Both the position numbers and the translations under genes were made by a program. 8,089 nt of DNA from Candidatus Aegiribacteria sp. (lineage in GTDB: Bacteria > Fermentibacterota > Fermentibacteria > Fermentibacterales > JCC-6), in contig DAOWFD010000001.1 of assembly GCA_030638185.1 (NCBI GenBank), positions 1 to 8,089 on the forward strand, in the 5' to 3' direction. The stretch's first letter is position 1, and every line of letters begins with the position of its first letter. The notes under the pieces were generated by a model, which did no database searches, had not been told where the DNA came from, and worked only from the letters and a program-made list of their open reading frames with translations. Shown here one piece after another: positions 6,801-8,089 of this stretch.

Positions 6801-8089
6801 AGCCGGAGCCGTACTCGATTCAGGAGCAGGCTCTCTCGGCAGACAGCTGGAGCGACTTGCCGGAAGACCTGTAAGGCTTCCGGAATTCGTTCCCACACTG
6901 CCACCCGCAGAAGCAGAAGAGACAAGACCGCTGGAAAGACCGGAAGGTCTCCTCTTTGACAACGGTACAGGAGGATTCACTTCGGAAGGCAGAGAGTATG
7001 TCATCTATCTTGATGGCGAAAACAGGACACCCGCCCCGTGGATCAATGTCATCGCCAATCCCTCTTTCGGTTTCACGACTTCTGAGGCCGGTATGGAATG
7101 CACCTGGGCTGGAAACAGCGGAGTGAATCGCCTAACTCCATGGAGGAATGATCCCGTAACGGATATGCCTGGTGAGATCATCTATCTGAGAGACGAGGAG
7201 ACAGGTACATTCTGGTCTCCCACTTTACTTCCCATACGGGAGAATGAACCTTACATCATCACCCACGGAGCAGGTTACACAACCTACCAGCACAGCAGTC
7301 ATGGTCTGGAACAGCGGCTTATCGCCTGTGTCTCACTCAATGATCCCATAAAAGTCGTGAACCTCAAACTGGTAAACTCATGGAGCTGCAACAGGAGAAT
7401 AACAGTAACATTCTACATTGAACCTGTCATGGGCACGACCAGATCCGAGATGCAGCAGTACATAATTCCGGAGTATAACGCGGCAGGTCAAGCTCTAATG
7501 GCCCGGAATACCTACAATTCGGAATTCAGGGAGAGAGTTCTCTTCCTTGCCGCAAGCCGCGAACCAAACGGTCTCACTACTGACAGGACAGAGTTTCTTG
7601 GACGACAGGGAAGCTACTCCAGTCCCGCGGCTCTCGGTCGTGTGGGGCTTTCAGGTGCTGTGGGCAGCGGGCAGGACCTGTGCCTTGCCATGCAGATCAT
7701 GATCTGGATCGGACCGGGTGAGGAAAAGGAGGTCACGTTTCTCCTGGGACAGGGCAAAGACAGGGAGAACGCTCTTGATATCATAGAGCAGAACATGATC
7801 AGAGCGCGGGAGGGCGCTGTCCTGACCGATATTACAGCTTTCTGGGACAGCCTGCTCGGGAAGGTTAATGTAAAGACGCCCGACTCAGGAATGAACCTCA
7901 TGCTTAACAGATGGCTGATCTACCAGACACTCTCCTGCAGGATCTGGGGCCGCACAGCTCTTTACCAGTCGAGCGGAGCCTTTGGTTTCCGTGATCAGCT
8001 TCAGGATGTTATGTCGCTAAGCAGTGCCGCACCGGAGATATTCAGGAGCCATATACTGAAGTCGGCATCCAGGCAATTCAAAGAAGGAG
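856..8089 (+). CDS. ndvB: Cyclic beta-1,2-glucan synthase (GT84 - glycoamylase-like/GH189 - GH94), 3'-truncated by the window edge
   Basis: This is a giant inner-membrane enzyme that builds beta-1,2-glucan from UDP-glucose, closes it into rings and trims chain length. The frame is open for 2411 codons without a stop; family members are commonly near 2800 residues, so roughly 400 C-terminal residues are probably missing. Domains by residue: N-terminal region 36-315 (AAEWVLDNYYIIQQAI, then YYRQLP); membrane helices about 316-337 and 344-360; GT84 catalytic domain about 376-700 with TLDADTSLP (DxD at 533/535), SHDLFEG (645-651) and RLHRWIRGDWQ (678-688), the QxxRW-like site; further helices near 724-757, 787-815, 841-866 and 871-892; glycoamylase-like domain about 1276-1495 with FHIGYNIDSG, MFEYLMP (Glu1342), PWGITES (Glu1384) and YMAHHQGM; a first GH94-type sandwich from about 1537; FGISGDYP (1885-1892); a second sandwich from FDNGTGGFTSEGREYVIYL (2034-2052); and GFRDQLQD (2377-2384), which opens the GH94 barrel. 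The glycoamylase-like domain corresponds to the family shown to perform cyclisation (GH189), and GH94 phosphorolysis is known to set ring size. The catalytic Asp of GH94 lies beyond the window. ATG 856 is the only start codon between the in-frame stop at 838-840 and ATG 997, and it keeps the conserved LPSRLRKYRILMQSAY segment. Family assignment is very secure; whether the product is cyclic is inferred. Confidence 0.96.
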   Translation, partial: MQSGGDTRKASGETGLSSRRLAESHTISGKRNRTFNLPSRLRKYRILMQSAYKYFQSGDGEHSHAAEWVLDNYYIIQQAIRQVHEDMPCDYYRQLPVLKSPVHLEPSRVFSIAWEIIQCSENQLDIVLITRFVRNYQKTTPLTMGELWAIPTMLRFGILEKLFQLISSITGLPGEGICDIGEAEETVDEDDIVAGCIQSLRMFATQNWKDYFEKTSLVEGILRRDYSGDYAGMDFSTRNSYRSTVEEIASESGLDELRVAQEAIGMSDEAGDDPRSGHVGFFLHTREGRKLLKHRLDYSRPAFMDLRRILWEHASVVYAGSIALIFLIFLLCMLGYAITEGAGVLQIISVLLLCLLPASAAGVDLVNTFLTHSTIPRRLPRMDFSRGIPSEYRTMVVIPTLLSDPGDVHSMIRQLERHFLANRDKNLTFAVLSDFADSPEQRMPGDGELLELAAHEIEKLNRRYHRSSGDPFYQFHRRREWNTGESCWMGWERKRGKLMEFNRLLLGKGGTSYDVRIGELKILPDIKYIITLDADTSLPQNCGRRLVSTMAHPLNRALLDKKTCRLMNGYTVLQPRILAGPSKGSESLFTRTYAGDFSIDLYSNAVSDVYQDLFGEGNYVGKGIYDVEAFDMCLEGRIPENTLLSHDLFEGIHGRAGLVTDIVLYEDYPPHYLAWTNRLHRWIRGDWQLLPWIRSTAPDSTGSRRRNDLSFLDQWKIIDNMRRSLLSPALLVLLVAGWLWLPGSPLFWTFAVLLIEFRCPLTDTIFEFFSKLKRKSSLKVTRPVKASWMRSLFALVFLLYETSITIDAVVTTIVRLTVTRKRLLQWRSAAHTVRMFGRDLKVGLVWARMCTVIILVPVICAVLLLFHPGGLPFAAPFLIAWLVSPEIAHLISRTPVVKRIPSEDEQYASLRMLAARTWYFFETYVGPEDHWLPPDHFQEEPLSKVAHRTSPTNIGLFLLSVLAAHDRGYIGMLELSLRLSDTLDGIKQLERYRGHLLNWYDTRTLKPLLPRYVSVVDSGNLAGCLLVLKQGCLEMCSTPILSRRRWEGFIDTLDIFSGILRENSIDETDLPESVAGIRRMVMEALDNPRVWVTLLMNLYNTQLVRIDRMLIEITRRNTGVVDISTLKELRIWSGKMRRHLGNMIKEINTLFPWMIHISNPPELLKHADTARAIVDAWRFLMDSLPPCPSPEMIRDIIPRVRFRLNSLKTLLKDEPFSSEPARDAKEWCLKLEDLIDESLKESVNILEKINDLAAAAEKEFKRMSFSFLFSRRRRVFHIGYNIDSGHLDSNYYDLLASEARLASLVAIGKGDVPRSHWLHLARPLTVTEGMKALVSWSGTMFEYLMPILLAGNYENSILEQSCRAVVKRQIAYSRSKNVPWGITESSYYSFDAGMHYQYRAFGVPGLGFKRGLEEDLVISPYASLLALPIEPNAVVSNIKDLVANGLLGRYGFYESIDFTTERLAMGRESEVILSYMAHHQGMILLSIVNFLNNNCMVRRFQSEPLIQIVNLLLYEQIPDEAPLEQPRPDTTGVIRPSTSGIALEPWLVSVDFPIPLVHYLSNGSYGVLITEAGGGYSRWKGIDITRWLSDTTLDNWGTWVYLTDRETGDLWSMGKQPAGTQPDKCEIRFFPHRVEFLRWDNDIFSRMEIVVAPEDNAEIRRIDLRNNSDRKRKLLVCSYAEVVMAPHAADISHPSFNRLFIESEYLSEEDALLFRRRPRTAEDREIFVVHMLTDSDGNKSYEVDRERFLGRGGSSDYPQFLRDQKSPFSTRRMGTTLDPVMAAAIEVELLPRESTTLFFVTATARDRAAAYYLVKRYKSRSAIDEAFARIGSFCRREMTRMNLTSMELERMQLLLSVLVYPGNSLRCGSDILRNNTLGQQELWQFGISGDYPLLLATVDTEDDTTLVYDLLRAHAFWRSRGLLIDFAILNMKESSYEQDLQDQLQGLISRTGGEKWINRRGGLFLLRADQMDERERILLQTVAGAVLDSGAGSLGRQLERLAGRPVRLPEFVPTLPPAEAEETRPLERPEGLLFDNGTGGFTSEGREYVIYLDGENRTPAPWINVIANPSFGFTTSEAGMECTWAGNSGVNRLTPWRNDPVTDMPGEIIYLRDEETGTFWSPTLLPIRENEPYIITHGAGYTTYQHSSHGLEQRLIACVSLNDPIKVVNLKLVNSWSCNRRITVTFYIEPVMGTTRSEMQQYIIPEYNAAGQALMARNTYNSEFRERVLFLAASREPNGLTTDRTEFLGRQGSYSSPAALGRVGLSGAVGSGQDLCLAMQIMIWIGPGEEKEVTFLLGQGKDRENALDIIEQNMIRAREGAVLTDITAFWDSLLGKVNVKTPDSGMNLMLNRWLIYQTLSCRIWGRTALYQSSGAFGFRDQLQDVMSLSSAAPEIFRSHILKSASRQFKEG

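Noticed and set aside
997..8089. ATG 997 as start of the glucan synthase
   Set aside because: It has the better-spaced AGGA, but starting there removes the LPSRLRKYRIL segment that resembles the conserved lead-in of the family; it is kept only as an alternative.
856..8089. CRISPR arrays, tandem repeats, tRNA genes or frameshifts within the long gene
   Set aside because: Reading the frame line by line showed no stops or register changes, and no regularly spaced repeats or cloverleaf-like sequences were noticed.

Overview
The window holds two plus-strand genes, both cut by the window edges, separated by a 204-base gap. No RNA gene, CRISPR array, transposase or phage gene was seen.

Layout. Positions 1-651 are the 3' part of a tandem universal stress protein (two UspA domains, the first mostly off the left edge). 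Positions 650-811 form a 162-base imperfect palindrome that starts inside the usp stop codon and has a perfect short hairpin at its exact centre. It looks like a dispersed palindromic repeat or a small non-autonomous mobile element. Its right end carries a possible promoter for the next gene. Positions 856-8089 are one uninterrupted reading frame of 2411 codons that runs off the right edge. It encodes a cyclic beta-1,2-glucan synthase (NdvB/Cgs type). The order is an N-terminal region, two membrane helices, a GT84 glycosyltransferase, about four more membrane helices, a glycoamylase-like (GH189-type) cyclisation domain, and GH94-like beta-sandwich and linker regions. The window ends at the start of the GH94 helical barrel.

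How they might work together. Cgs-type enzymes make beta-1,2-glucans from UDP-glucose at the inner membrane, and in Gram-negative bacteria the rings act in the periplasm in osmotic adaptation and host interaction. A universal stress protein just upstream fits a stress or envelope setting, but the link is only adjacency: the gap and the possible internal promoter argue against a tight operon. No exporter (NdvA/Cgt type) is visible.

Organism. Base composition looks close to balanced and AGA/AGG arginine codons are common in both genes, unlike the high-GC alphaproteobacteria where this enzyme was characterised. A Gram-negative bacterium outside that group, possibly an uncultured lineage, is plausible, but the sequence alone does not let me name it. 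I found no clearly new system. The palindromic element is the part that known gene families do not explain.
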